The notes under the pieces are model-generated. The model was given only the letters and a program-made list of their open reading frames with translations, did no database searches and had not been told where the DNA came from. Source: Euglena gracilis (lineage: Eukaryota > Euglenida > Euglenophyceae > Euglenales). From it: a DNA stretch of 64,000 nucleotides. Of this stretch, positions 43,401-53,225 are shown one piece after another. The stretch spans positions 25,915,233 through 25,979,232 of the forward strand of contig CP154956.1 of assembly GCA_039621445.1 (NCBI GenBank), given 5' to 3'. Every line of letters begins with the position of its first letter. The first letter of the stretch is position 1. The position numbers were made by a program, and so were the translations under genes.

Positions 43401-45457
43401 CAACGAAAAAATTTCCGGTGCATTGGCTTGGCTCCATCCTTAAGCTCGATCTTACAAACACCGAACGGACCGCGTATCGCGGGGTCGATGTCGCACGCGT
43501 ATACTGGATTTTCCAGCACACCGTGGAATTCGCGGGTAATCCGCGAACAGAATTCGGCTGATTTAGGATGCTGACCTGCACTCTCGATGACTGCGGAAAC
43601 CGCCAGGGTATCCCTGGGGCTACCGAGCTTCCTCGGCACCGCGAATTCGGACATTCCGAATGCATCGAAGAAACATACGCGAAAAATGATTTCTTGCAAG
43701 GGTGGTAATATTTTACCACAAAAATCCTCAAAAATCGGTACATTAGTGGGTAAATCCCACCAATGAAAACATACGTACGATAGTTGGGTGAACCATTCCG
43801 CTTCCGGAATGATGGGTATGAGAATAACTCCACGGGCTTCATCCCGCAGAATTTTCTCAACCGCACATTCGATAAGTTTTGGGGGAGGGTGCATCCATAA
43901 CACCGTATCACCCCAAAATTTATCAAATGCGTTGGAGTGTTGTGACCAATGACGTGGCAAACGGGCATGAGCATTGGATGAGAAGGCATCGATTTCCAAT
44001 GCCAAATCAAAAGAATCAGCCAATGTCGCGATTTTGGAAAACCATCGTTCCAAAATGCGATATTGACCAAAATTGAAAGCATTCCATACGCGTTTCGCGT
44101 ATTCATGCACCCGATTTTCGGGTTGAAGGGTAGAAACACAATGAATGGATCCACAAACATGCGGGCTGTCTTCCACTACCACAAGGGTTAATCCCAAGGG
44201 AGTTTGGACAGGTTGGGGGTTTCCCCATTCCGCATCAAATCCGTACCAAGTGTGATCGCGATTGTAATTAGGAATGGCGCTTTTCGCGTTTCCAAACAAC
44301 GAGGCTAATCCGCGTTGTTGGAGTACTCGGTGTATCTCCGCGCATTGCGGGCTACAACCAAGTGTATCATGGGGGGTGGATTCCGTTTTCGGAATTGCGA
44401 TTAGTGTCGGATTTTGAAGTAAAAATCCACAATCGAAATCCGATTGGGTGGAAATTCTCCTGCAGTGCACACATTGGAAGGAAGTGTGATGGTGTGACAG
44501 GTGTGCGTGTAAGTGGGTGTCGATGGCATTAGCCGGTGAGTATTGTACAGGTGTGCCTGGATTCGGCACAACTGGTGGGAAACGGAGTGGTGGTGTGGCT
44601 GGGCGACTACTCGACAGCGTGATCACTGCAGGCCTTTGGGCTTTCGTCTTGTAACCCAGTGGAACGGCGGGGGTACCGCTACTCGCTTGCCCTGCCTCAT
44701 GTGGAACGCATGTTGGTGTGTCATTGGGCAGGGGGGGGGCTTTCTCCGTACCCCGGGTGTGGAAAACGGTTGTTGGTGTGGTGGGTAACGGTGTTGCCAT
44801 TGTGGGTAACGGTGTGGGCAAAGCGGTGGTCATCATAGTGGATGACAACGGTGATGGTGGGTTGGGTGTCAATGAAGTGGTGAGTGCTGTGCGCAAACCG
44901 TGGGAGTGGCAATCCACAACCAATCGGTACTGGCGTAAAAATGGGTATCCCAAAATTATGTCAGACCCGTGAATTCCGGACTCGTAACCCCAAATATTGG
45001 TGAAATGTTGTAATTGTGGGGGTTGTGAGTGATGTTTCGGAATGATGGGCAAGAGTATCTCGAGCACACATCCCAAATCACCACCACACATGGGGGTGTT
45101 ATCCGCGGTTGTAATTTTGATCGGTTTCTTGGCGCTTACCAAGAGCGGGGTCGGTATCAACCCCAACCGAAAGAGCAGTGCCATGCGACAACCAGTGTCA
45201 ATGAGAATTTTGACTTTGGTGGAGAAATTTTGAATGCAGATTTCCGCTTGGACGAGTAATTCCATTGGTGGTACGCAAAGTGAAGGGTCTGGCAGAAATA
45301 CGTTTGCATGCCAGCTCTCCCATGAACCCTTTCCTACTTTGCTCAGCATTCCGAGCGGAAATGTGGAGTGGGGGGTAGGGGACCCGAAATAATTCCGGGT
45401 ACTGACCGTGAAGGCGGATGGGCAGGGGGGGTAAGGTTGATCAGGTCTTACCTCCAT
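40403..45457 (-). CDS. pol: Element A pol: protease, RT, RNase H, integrase, chromodomain
   Basis: Intact 1,684-codon frame. Protease ILIDTGCRMALLF (DTG at residues 87-89). RT from about residue 700 with LVLDYRYLN, FDLEDGFHQMHL, MGVKNGPAMFQRM and YIDDVLVG (about 830). RNase H with VLEVDSSDYAVGGVLSQ (about 995), REKETYAIV and TDHESLQHW. Integrase with HHCC finger (HNHGHPG to CQICQ), core acidic residues in MDFLELE (about 1327), SHQDH (about 1392) and GRAEAAVK (about 1428), giving D-D-35-E spacing. The C-terminus is a chromodomain, VDKIIDHKIDKGMHLWKVRW then KGYGPEEDTWEP, which in chromoviruses directs integration to marked chromatin. The frame is open upstream to a TAG at 45505-45503 that ends a gag-like tail in the same frame, so gag-pol readthrough is possible. 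Confidence 0.95.
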   Translation of the reverse strand: MEVRPDQPYPPCPSAFTVSTRNYFGSPTPHSTFPLGMLSKVGKGSWESWHANVFLPDPSLCVPPMELLVQAEICIQNFSTKVKILIDTGCRMALLFRLGLIPTPLLVSAKKPIKITTADNTPMCGGDLGCVLEILLPIIPKHHSQPPQLQHFTNIWGYESGIHGSDIILGYPFLRQYRLVVDCHSHGLRTALTTSLTPNPPSPLSSTMMTTALPTPLPTMATPLPTTPTTVFHTRGTEKAPPLPNDTPTCVPHEAGQASSGTPAVPLGYKTKAQRPAVITLSSSRPATPPLRFPPVVPNPGTPVQYSPANAIDTHLHAHLSHHHTSFQCVHCRRISTQSDFDCGFLLQNPTLIAIPKTESTPHDTLGCSPQCAEIHRVLQQRGLASLFGNAKSAIPNYNRDHTWYGFDAEWGNPQPVQTPLGLTLVVVEDSPHVCGSIHCVSTLQPENRVHEYAKRVWNAFNFGQYRILERWFSKIATLADSFDLALEIDAFSSNAHARLPRHWSQHSNAFDKFWGDTVLWMHPPPKLIECAVEKILRDEARGVILIPIIPEAEWFTQLSYVCFHWWDLPTNVPIFEDFCGKILPPLQEIIFRVCFFDAFGMSEFAVPRKLGSPRDTLAVSAVIESAGQHPKSAEFCSRITREFHGVLENPVYACDIDPAIRGPFGVCKIELKDGAKPMHRKFFRCSGEREQALNEMIEKLIQRKWIVPSKSEWTSQAFVVPKPPDPSGQKKWRLVLDYRYLNSQTRDDPFPLPLIEDLITKQSENRLWSIFDLEDGFHQMHLHPDSQPYTAFVTSKGVYQWTVLPMGVKNGPAMFQRMIQWVLRDLPFAIVYIDDVLVGTPPPTAKSSEDILVTHFHHVCAVLTAFQKHVLFAKGAKMHLFRILIKFCGHILSNGQRKAAPSKLEAIKKWTPEVIKTITHLKGFLGLAQYYAIYMKDFAKIAVPLTKQLKNRAVDNTKVIWDDQMRDALEKIKVLLLENVVLEIADPYKPYVLEVDSSDYAVGGVLSQHNAANELRPVAFFSRKLQGDDGKGQVKWSIREKETYAIVLILQKFRSWVASSLVQILVKTDHESLQHWYTEDLNKAMSSVGRRCRWHEFLSQFNLVVIYTPGHTQKVADPLSRAPWYYPGNPDEGDATFHGSQEADEYARRNDAADNLLDSFPVSQLFLVAPVRGRRRRGSTSGPRRITRTESPSPLFFREWDYSRDPVYDTIVTRLRNGEVLDNYTLSPLRLVFRNESGYKYCIPQDLVDDVILCYHNHGHPGAPKLLSLVGRRYCTTLSEKELYSRCLRIAQRCQICQAVKPRRGTPPGTMDFFPVPPDIFTSLCMDFLELEPCKGTDDKIYDYVFVVVCRLSGYIVAIPCQKSGLTAQSLATIFLEKCICLMGLPNEIVSHQDHLISSRFFTTLCGLLGIEQHFSIIYRPKGNGRAEAAVKSVVNMLRLSLADSRSNWISVLPWSLFYINTLPGLVLPHSHYKLVFGRDPPAIGDVPSERPARTSVSCETWFAEVENLRAAVQKRVTDIHAIKRKSFLQNFKSPVYSPGDRVWVRNSRTRMQSSKLDPLWLGPCEILERLGTSGRYKVALPNGVEDVHMDDFKPYLSPPDGKPIPCLHFKPRSRLPETDDFVVDKIIDHKIDKGMHLWKVRWKGYGPEEDTWEPATSFVGYVQQDWKLWNKKHNIDVSMTSF

Positions 45458-45614
45458 CTGTTCATCAGCCCAGAGGTCCGTGCCCTCGGACCTCGGGCTC
45501 CCCTACTCCAAGTCCGAAGCGGCCGCATAGCCGGCAACGGACTTTTTGGTGGAATAGATGGAATTCAATGAGCGCACCGCCATTCGGGCCTCATTAAATT
45601 CCCCGTCCGAGGTC

Positions 45615-48600
45615 TCATCCCCCTCCCTGCCCGAAGCCGGGGTGTCGTGGTGAACGGGTTTCCTGTCGACCATGACCGGTGTACCGGGGTTTCCCCGGTG
45701 ACTCCCGCGAAGAGGATGATCCACTTCGCGAACGAGATCGTGAAGAGTCGCGATTGAAATCCCGTTTTCGGGTAGGGGGTCCAGGTGACCGACCGCGAGA
45801 AGGACGGGTTTCCCGACCATCACGCGATGGTGACTTGGGCCTATTACCGCTAAAGCGGTTCTCCGAAGAACGTGAAACTCCCGATTGGCGTGAAAACGCC
45901 GAGGAACCCGATCCCCGTGAGGAGGTCGAGCCCCTTGGGCTTCCAATGCGCTTTCGCGCATCGGGATTCGGGCATTCCCGAGACATGTGACCAGATTTGT
46001 TGCACAAAAAGCACAGTTTATCCGTGCCTTGGTCCGAGGAACGCTGATTCCGCGTTTTCGGTCCCGTGGTGGGTGATCTTGGTGACATGGGTGATTTTTG
46101 CAACGCATTAACCGCACCCGCAGGGATTCCCGCGGTGGGATGCGTTTGGAAAGCGGACTGTATTTGTCCCAAAACTTGTGTGAGCTTGAGTTGCTTTGAC
46201 ACATAATTCCAACGTTGGGCAAGAGTCATCTCATGCCCTGCCAACTCCTCGCGATGGATATCCTTCACGAGGGATGGTGTGAAATGCAACAAAACCGCAT
46301 CGAATTGTTCGCGCATTTGCTTCTCGCTAAGTTCATCAACTTCGGAAGCAAGTGCTAACCATTTGGCATACCAAAGGTCAATGGATTTCCATTTGCGATC
46401 CGATGGCGCGAATTGTCGCCACTTCTTCTCCAGGGTAATCCTGGTGACCAGACTTGAATTGGTTGAAGCGTATTGCTCAACCAGGTCATCGAATGATACG
46501 CCATTACGTATCACCAAATTGCGTGCGCGTTCTCGCTCTTCCCTCGGTAGGCAATCGATGAATTCCATCTTGACTACCTCGGGATTCGGGTCTTGGGTGG
46601 GTCCCTTTAGTGCCCAATAGTACTCCCAATCCCGAAAAAATTGTCTCCATGTGGTTGGATCCCCGTCCCATTGAGGCCTCACCTTGTTCGCGATTGCGAT
46701 GGTGCCCTTGAAGTCTCTCTGAGTAACCCGCTGACCCTCGGTGGTATTCCAGGGGTTTGGGCCAGGGTAATTCTTAACACCAAACGCGTTTCGCGGATTT
46801 TCCGCTCCATGTGTAACCCGTGCAGGATTTCCCGCACCAAAGGTAAGGTTGGCAGGATTTTCCTGCGGGAATTGCAAAAAATGCGGTGAAATCCTCTCAG
46901 TGGGGCGGGTTTCCCGCCGAAAACCCGATGGGTGGTCTGGCATTCCAGAACCCGTCGGTCGTTGGTATAATCGCGATTGCGACACATGACCAATACCAGG
47001 TGTGGGGTGTTGGCTCATTCCTCGTACAAGGTTGGAATGTTGAATTTCTTGGTGTAGACTCGAATTTTCGAGTGGGGGGTCAATTTCCTCATCGGAAATG
47101 TCGTGCGAAGAGTGAGTTTGTGGTGTTGGCAAATGCAAAGGTGGTACAATTCGCGTTTTCGCGGGTGGTTGTACCAAATTCGCGGTGGATGTAGGGATTC
47201 CTACTCCGGAAAAGGTAATTTGAGAACGCGATTCCGGGACATTTGGAATACCAACCGCAGCGCTTACCGCGGTAGGTGGTGGCACAACCGGTATCGGAGT
47301 GGACATTTTATCCAAACTCGCGGACAAGTCATGCACCGTTTCTTCCAAATGTTCCAGCAACTGGAGTTGGCCGCAAATACGGTAAACCTCAGTCTCCAAA
47401 TGCCTAATGCGTTTGCGGTAACGGGAAAAATCTTCCAAGTGTGGCATCTTTTCAGAAACCAAGTGTAATTCTTGGGCAAGATTTCCTTGGGACTCCTCCA
47501 CATTCCGGAGTTGACCCGCAAGCGCTTTCACCGCATTTGAGACGGTTTGCAATTGGTGGAGTGACTTGGTGGGGGTTTCCACGGTGGTGCGCGAATTTTC
47601 CGCGGTTGGTTTTTCCAACAACGCAGAAATTCGTCCATCCAACCCGGAAACCTCATCTTGCATGGATCGGGCATTCCGATTCACGCTTTCCTCGATTTGC
47701 AGCAAACTTGTACAAAATGCTTGCAAGGTTTCCTTGTTGTCACCAAGCACTTTGTCATAAAATGAGCGAAATTCCGGTGACTCGGATATCCGAGCACGCG
47801 AAATGGGGGGTAGTGAGCGGATTTCCGTGACTGTGGTGGACAACAAGGTGCAACGGGTTTGCAATTCCCCAATAGCGGCTTGAATACCACTAATGTCGGG
47901 AATTCGCTTGGAGAGTGCGAAAACATGCTCCTGCAAACCGACAACGGTGGCATTGATACCGCCAATGTCCGTTTGCATTTGTTGTTGCATGAAATCCAAC
48001 CGTTGTGCGCAATCCGCGATTTTCGCGTTCAAGGTGGTTAATCCATCCTGATTTGCGGCACAATGGCAGGATTTTTGCTCCAAGTGTGAAATTCGTTCCT
48101 CCAAAAGCTGGATTTGCGTACGGGGAACAAAATTTTCTTGCACTTTCGCCTGAAATTGCTTCAAATGCTCGATTTCCGAGCCAAGATGCAAAATTCGTTG
48201 TTGCGCTTCTTGGAAAGAAGTGGTAAGTGCGGCAAAATGCTCAACCGCGACAAAGTTACCGATTTCCGGCATTTTGGGGGTGGCATTTTGCGCTTGTAAC
48301 TGCTGCTGTAATTGCAGTAACATGGTTGAACAGGATTCCAATTGGGCAAAAAGATGGCTCATACCATCCTGCACATGCAGAAACTTGGAATCATTCCGCG
48401 TTTCCGCTTCATGCAGCATTTCGCTGATGGTAGACAACGCATTGGTAGACATGCAAAATTTGCTTGCTAAGCGGGTGATCCGCTGGGAGTTGACCGAGAA
48501 TTCGGTAAACATCACCGGGGGTGATGTTATCCCTCAAATCTTCCTCATAGTCCTCCACAATGGAAACGGCACCAGAGATTTCCGGCACCACCAGACGCAT

Positions 48601-49346
48601 ATCTGGGTCCTCCTCCACACAAGATATCTTGAAACCGACCTTTTGCCGGTTGGAGGAGTAACCACGGTCATCGCGGCGCTTACCGTGATTTCCGTAGCCG
48701 GGCCGGGGGGAACGAGATCTGGGACATTTGGATGCGTGGTGATCTTTGGAACCTCAAAGTGAACAACGGGATGTGTGGCGGGATTCCGCATAACGAGGGG
48801 AACGGTATTCCGTTCGACCGTCAAACCGCTTCCGCGGGTAATCCCGGCAAAGCGTGAAATGGTGTGGGGGGTGGTAATTGAGGGGGGGGGTTGGAAAAAA
48901 CACGGTGTTTCCACCGAGTTGCACTCCAGAAGGCCCACCGGTGCTTCCACCGGGGATCTTTTGGGTGTGAACAGAGCAAAGGGCCAATACCCCTCACTTT
49001 GTTCATGGGTAACGTGAGTAACCAAGTGTGAGGGTGCAAGGGGTTCATCCCCTCGCCGTATCAATGATGGGTGAATCGGGATGGAGGAAGGCATTTTGCC
49101 ACCTACATCGCGGACAATCAATGACAATGATGATGAAGAGGGTTCATTACCCCCATGCAACAATAAAGGCGTTTCGCCTTTTGACAATGAAAAATGAGTC
49201 AAATTGCCTTCTTCTTGCTTGGGGGGTCGGGAATTGGAACTTGTTTCATTCAAACCGTTCCAATCCCCGCAATCTTCATCACAATTGCTTAATGAACTCA
49301 TCAACAAGTCATAGTCAAATTTGGGGTTGGGGCTTGTGCTCTGCAT
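45615..49346 (-). pseudogene. gag: Element A gag, with one in-frame stop
   Basis: ATG at 49346 (MQSTSPNPKFDY) matches the gag starts of C and D. One frame runs to a stop at 45615, apart from a TGA at 48536-48534. Regions: variable N-terminal part; coiled-coil-rich middle (for example QQRILHLGSEIEHLKQF); conserved capsid-type block KVRPQWDGDPTTWRQFFRDWEYYW and LVIRNGVSFDDLVEQYAS; zinc knuckle CFLCNKSGHMSREC (CX2CX4HX4C, near 46000); then an arginine/serine-rich tail with SRSRSRSGSSSSRES. Compared with copy C the last part is shifted: HPASGREGD continues in the other frame to 45503 (DLE-TAG). Around 48410-48620 a second frame is also open and protein-like, so a pair of compensating frameshifts may exist there. 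Confidence 0.85.
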
Positions 49347-49584
49347 CTTTTGAGATGGGTAAAAAGGCAAAAACCCAAAAATTCACACAAATAAGCAGAG
49401 AAACAGGGACCAGAAAGGTTGTATCGGCGATAACCGAACAGAGCCTTCTGAGACCTGTATCCTTGCTTAAAGGTTGGCTAGGGGCCAGGAACAGTACTTT
49501 CACCGTGTTTCACGGCTCAGTACGATCCTCACCACCAGTCAACCACAGAGTTTCTCTGTGTGGAACGTCTGTGTGGGATCGTTG

Positions 49585-49600
49585 CCTAAATCTGCTACCA
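49585..49600 (-). promoter_or_regulatory. Element A primer-binding site
   Basis: Minus-strand TGGTAGCAGATTTAGG, two bases after the 5' LTR end (ACGTACA-CG). Confidence 0.8.
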
Positions 49601-49602
49601 CG

Positions 49603-50028
49603 TGTACGTCCAAAGCTTTCCCTTTTCCCCTTTTTGGAACTTTCTGTAAAAGCCTTTCGCTTTCGCCTTGGTGCGCAGCCTACTTATGATAGAGAAAAGT
49701 CTTTGGAGTAACGAAAAGTGGTTTTCCCGTTTTCTTCCCAATTCCCCAAGAAGCAAAGCACAAAGCAAAGACTCAGAAGTTTCTTCTGAGATCAAGTTCG
49801 ACTGTTCCGAGGGTTTTTCCCTCTGACAAAACCAATGGTGAAACTTGGAGATTGTGAGAGTAAAGAATACCACCTGTGGGGGAAGGAGAGAAAAGTGCTG
49901 ACGTGTCCAGGGGCAGATCCCAGAAGGGCCTGCCACGATCTTACCAGCTGTGGGTTTCCACAGTGGTGCGACCGTCACAGAACCCACTCTGCAGATATCC
50001 TACAGAGTTGGGACGTGCCTGGTACACA
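49603..50028 (-). repeat. Element A 5' LTR
   Basis: 426 bp, pairs with 33480-33905. On the minus strand it carries CTGGTAAGAT followed about 60 bases later by CCTTCCCCCACAGGTGGTATT, a possible intron or trans-splicing acceptor inside the LTR. Confidence 0.9.
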
Positions 50029-51123
50029 AAATCCCAATCACAAAGGAGCAGCAAATTTGTCTGCATTTTGCATTCCTTCACGGAGGTGTTTTCGTCCGAA
50101 AAGGATGCTGTTTGGGTTGATGAATGCCCCAGGGATTTTTCAGGAGTTGATGGAACTTCTAACCTTCCAATGCAAAACGGATTTGAGGGTGAGAGAGATT
50201 TTGAAGGATGGACACCTGGCTTCCTTTTCGATGACACAGGGGTTTGTGGAAACTCTGAGGATGATCATTTGTATCTTTTGCAAAAGTGGTTTGAAGTTTG
50301 CAGAAAGAACCAAGTGAGAATCAAATTGAGCAAATGTTCTTTTCTGAATTAGACCATTGACTATTTGGGTTTCTCGTTGGGATGGGGAATGTGGCAGGCA
50401 AACAAGAGGAACATTGAACCAATTCTGAGTTTTCGAGTTCAGAATCAAAGGGATTTGAGGCGAATTTTGGGAGCCATGAATTTTTATCGCAGACACGTGA
50501 AAGGTTTTACCTTTGACTCAGCCCCATTGACAGATCTTCTGAAAAAGAATGTGAAATGGAGGTGGACTGAAAAGGAGGAGAGTTGTTTTGAATGCTTTGA
50601 AAAGGAAATTACCATCCCTTGATGTTTTGGGTACCCCCAGGAGTTCAGGAGAGATTGCTTTGGTGACTGACAGTTCGAAATTGGGAGGTGGTTCTGCTTT
50701 GTTTCAGTGGCAAACCCTCGAACAAACACAAATTCCTGAGAATTTTCGACAAGTGGTGTGAGAGTGGATGGGACCTTGAAAAACAACTACCCCAGTGAAA
50801 TGAGGTTGGTACCCTTGGGCCACTACAACTGGAAGTGGAGTGAGGCAAGAAAAAAATACACCAGCTGGGAAAAAGAAATTTTGAGTGGTGTGCTGACCAT
50901 TGCTTCACAAACAAGGATTTTGTAAAATCTGCCAATTGTGTGGATGACAGACAATGAGGCAGCCACCTCTTTTCTGAAGGGTCACCCCCCCCCCCTCAGC
51001 AAAAGGCTGAGAAGGATGTATGTGTTTTTGCACCAGTTCAAACTGAATATTGTTCATGTGTCAGGTTGCAAAAATGAGTTGTGCGATTTTTTGTCTCGTG
51101 CTGATTTAGAGAACAAATTTTAA
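50029..51123 (+). pseudogene. Element B RT (second part) and RNase H
   Basis: Resumes the element B RT after element A: NLSAFCIPS, RMLFGLMNAPGIFQELM, the catalytic region read as FFDDTG, then VRIKLSKCSFLN, a TAG, TIDYLGFSLGWGMWQA, RRILGAMNFYRRHVKGF. RNase H pieces are GEIALVTDSSKLGGGSALFQW (near 50650) and TDNEAATSFLKG, RLRRMYVFLHQFKLNIVHVSG with KNELCDFLSRAD (50938-51120). Several stops and frameshifts; not functional. Confidence 0.85.
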
Positions 51124-52359
51124 ATTCGTTTTGAGGAAGAAGCAAGGAACGCTTTTCAGAAAATGGATGTGCAGCTTGACCTGTTTTTGCAGAAGATTTT
51201 CAGTTTGTCCCACAGAGTGCAAGTGTCAGAAAAGGATTATTTGAATTCAGAGCTGAGGGATTTTTGGGAAAAAAGTGGAGGTTTCAAAACCCTGTTTCAT
51301 TTACAATGAGTTTTGGTTCAGATCTGCCAAGGCAATGTATTGCGAAGGAAAGTTGGTTGTTCCATCTCATTTGTTGAAGGTTTGTTTGGATTAATGTCAC
51401 AAGGCAAGCAACCATGTTGGTGCTGAAAGGACTTTGTTGTTCTTTTTGAGCCATTTTCAGTCCAAGGTTTCTAAGAAAGACATTTTGGAAATTTGCAAGG
51501 CCACTGTGATGACCTGTGAAATTTGCACCCTTTCAAAACAAAACCGCCCCAGTGACCGTGGAAAGGTGGGTTCTTTACCGATTCCAACAGTGAGCAATGA
51601 AGTTTTGTGTTTGGATTTTGTGCAAATGGACCCCTACAATGGTTTTGACTACGTGCTGACTTTGGTCGACAATTTGTCCCATTTTTCAGTAACTGGAGAA
51701 GGTGTTTTGAGGCTTATTTTGGACCGGTGGATTTCTGTTTTTGTAAACCATCTGTTGTGAGGTCTGACAACGACGTGCGTTTCAGACAGCCCAGTGGTTT
51801 TTACCTGACAGCCTTTAAGGCTCTTGACGTGAAATTATCCTTTTCTCTGCCCCGGAACCCCCGACCAAACGCTTTGGTTGAAAACGTCAATAAAATGTTT
51901 TTGCAGAATATGCGAGCTTTGAGTCTGTCTTTCAAGGACAAAAATTGGGTTCAGCTGATCCCGTATTGCACATTTTTGATGAATTCACAGATTTCCCCCA
52001 CAACAATGTTGTCACCCCATGATATGGTTTTGGGCAGACCAGCTTGGAGGTTTGAATTACCCCCAGAACCGGTGACAAACCCAGACACCCATTCCTGTCT
52101 GTTGACCCAAATTGAAATTCAAGAAAGAGCTTCCCAGAGATTGAAAGAATTGAGGAAAAAAGATTTTGAGAGTGCCAACAAAGGGAGGGTACCAGCAAAA
52201 ATTCAAGAAGATGACTATGTTTTGGTGCACAACAAAAGATGGCCAAACAAATCCTGGCCCAAGCTTCCCCCCCCCCTGGCAAGGACCTTTTTGGGTTCTG
52301 AAATCGAGGTTCAATTCAGTGCAAATTGCAAGCAGTCCATCTTTGGGAGGGGTCATTGA
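51124..52359 (+). pseudogene. Element B integrase
   Basis: Catalytic core residues are present although split over two frames: CLDFVQMD (first acidic residue, near 51610), VVRSDNDVRF (second, near 51760) and NALVENVNK (glutamate, near 51875). The preceding zinc finger keeps MTCEICTLSKQNRP. Downstream, SPHDMVLGRPAWRFELPPEP and DYVLVHNKRWP resemble the integrase C-terminal region. A frameshift at 51727-51760 and further breaks disable it. Confidence 0.85.
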
Positions 52360-52700
52360 TGTTTCTTTGGGTTTGTGCAAAAAGTGGGAGGTTGCTTTGA
52401 ATGAAGAAAGTCTTTTGGAAGAAGACCCAGGCCTTTTGACCGGTGATGTGGTTGTGGGAGACCCGGTGGAGGGTGACACACCCACGCCAGACCAGGGAGG
52501 GGACCCCCCCTTCAGATGTCAGAAGAAGAACAAGCACAACTGGGTTTTTGCAATGTTTACAAGATTTTGAAGCACAAGTACCAAGGGGGATGGAAATTTT
52601 TGGTTTGGTGGGAGAATTTTCCGGCAAGCAGCAGTACATGGGAGCCTGTGGCTTCCTTTGTGCAACCAGGAGGCAGAATGAATAAGGTTTTCAAGAATTA
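52360..52700 (+). pseudogene. Element B chromodomain-like C-terminus
   Basis: In the frame of 52516: FCNVYKILKHKYQGGWKFLV followed by WWENFPASSSTWEPVASFV has the chromodomain layout (VxxIL-h, W-FLVxW, TWEP). It identifies element B as a chromovirus too. Confidence 0.75.
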
Positions 52701-53225
52701 TTGTGTGGATCACAATTTACAATCGATCCTACGCCAGGCGCTCAGATTGTTTTGCGACGTTTCAGAATGTGAATGGGGGTTGGCATCTCAAGAGACAGCC
52801 TGGCCTCCCCCCAAATGTTTTGATCGTGCTTTCAGTCTCGCGGGAGGAAAGTCAAGCCCCCCAGGGGGCCTTTTGGATGGTTTTTCGGGTCAGGAGACAC
52901 CAACCTGCCTCGCCATGGGTGGATTGTTGTCTAACCTTTGAAGGCTTTCAGTCACAAACCTGCCATTGATGCGAGGAGTTTCGCCCAGGTGTGTGTTACT
53001 TTTGAATGGCAAGCCAACCACGAAGTGAAGGGACCACGGTGAACGTCGGAAGTAACCTCTTTTACCTTCCTTTGTGTTGGCATTTGTCGTTCTGAACCTT
53101 TTTCATGGACAATTCGTGTTGAACACCAAGTATCCGTGCTTGAACACAGTAAAGCCACTTTGTTTGTGGTGTGATGCCGTTTCGTCCTGCACTTTTGGTG
53201 CCGCGTCCTCCGGCATGGGGGCGTG
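52701..53225 (+). other. Element B 3' untranslated region
   Basis: No protein resemblance after the chromodomain. A short purine tract GGCATGGGGGCG (53212-53223) precedes the 3' LTR and may be the polypurine tract. Confidence 0.55.

Larger units (their letters stand above)
33480..50028 (-). mobile_element. Element A: 16.5-kb chromovirus with extra ORF
   Basis: Complete LTR retrotransposon on the minus strand: 5' LTR (49603-50028), PBS, gag, pol with chromodomain, an extra long ORF, polypurine tract and 3' LTR (33480-33905). LTRs differ at roughly ten of 426 positions. It is unusually long because about 5.4 kb of additional coding sequence lies between pol and the 3' LTR. It shares LTR start, PBS and gag with elements C and D, so all three are one family. 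Confidence 0.9.

Noticed and set aside
38330-48536. Genetic code with TGA as sense codon
   Set aside because: TAG and TAA also interrupt related decayed elements, and pol itself is intact with ordinary codons; one TGA per ORF is weak evidence.
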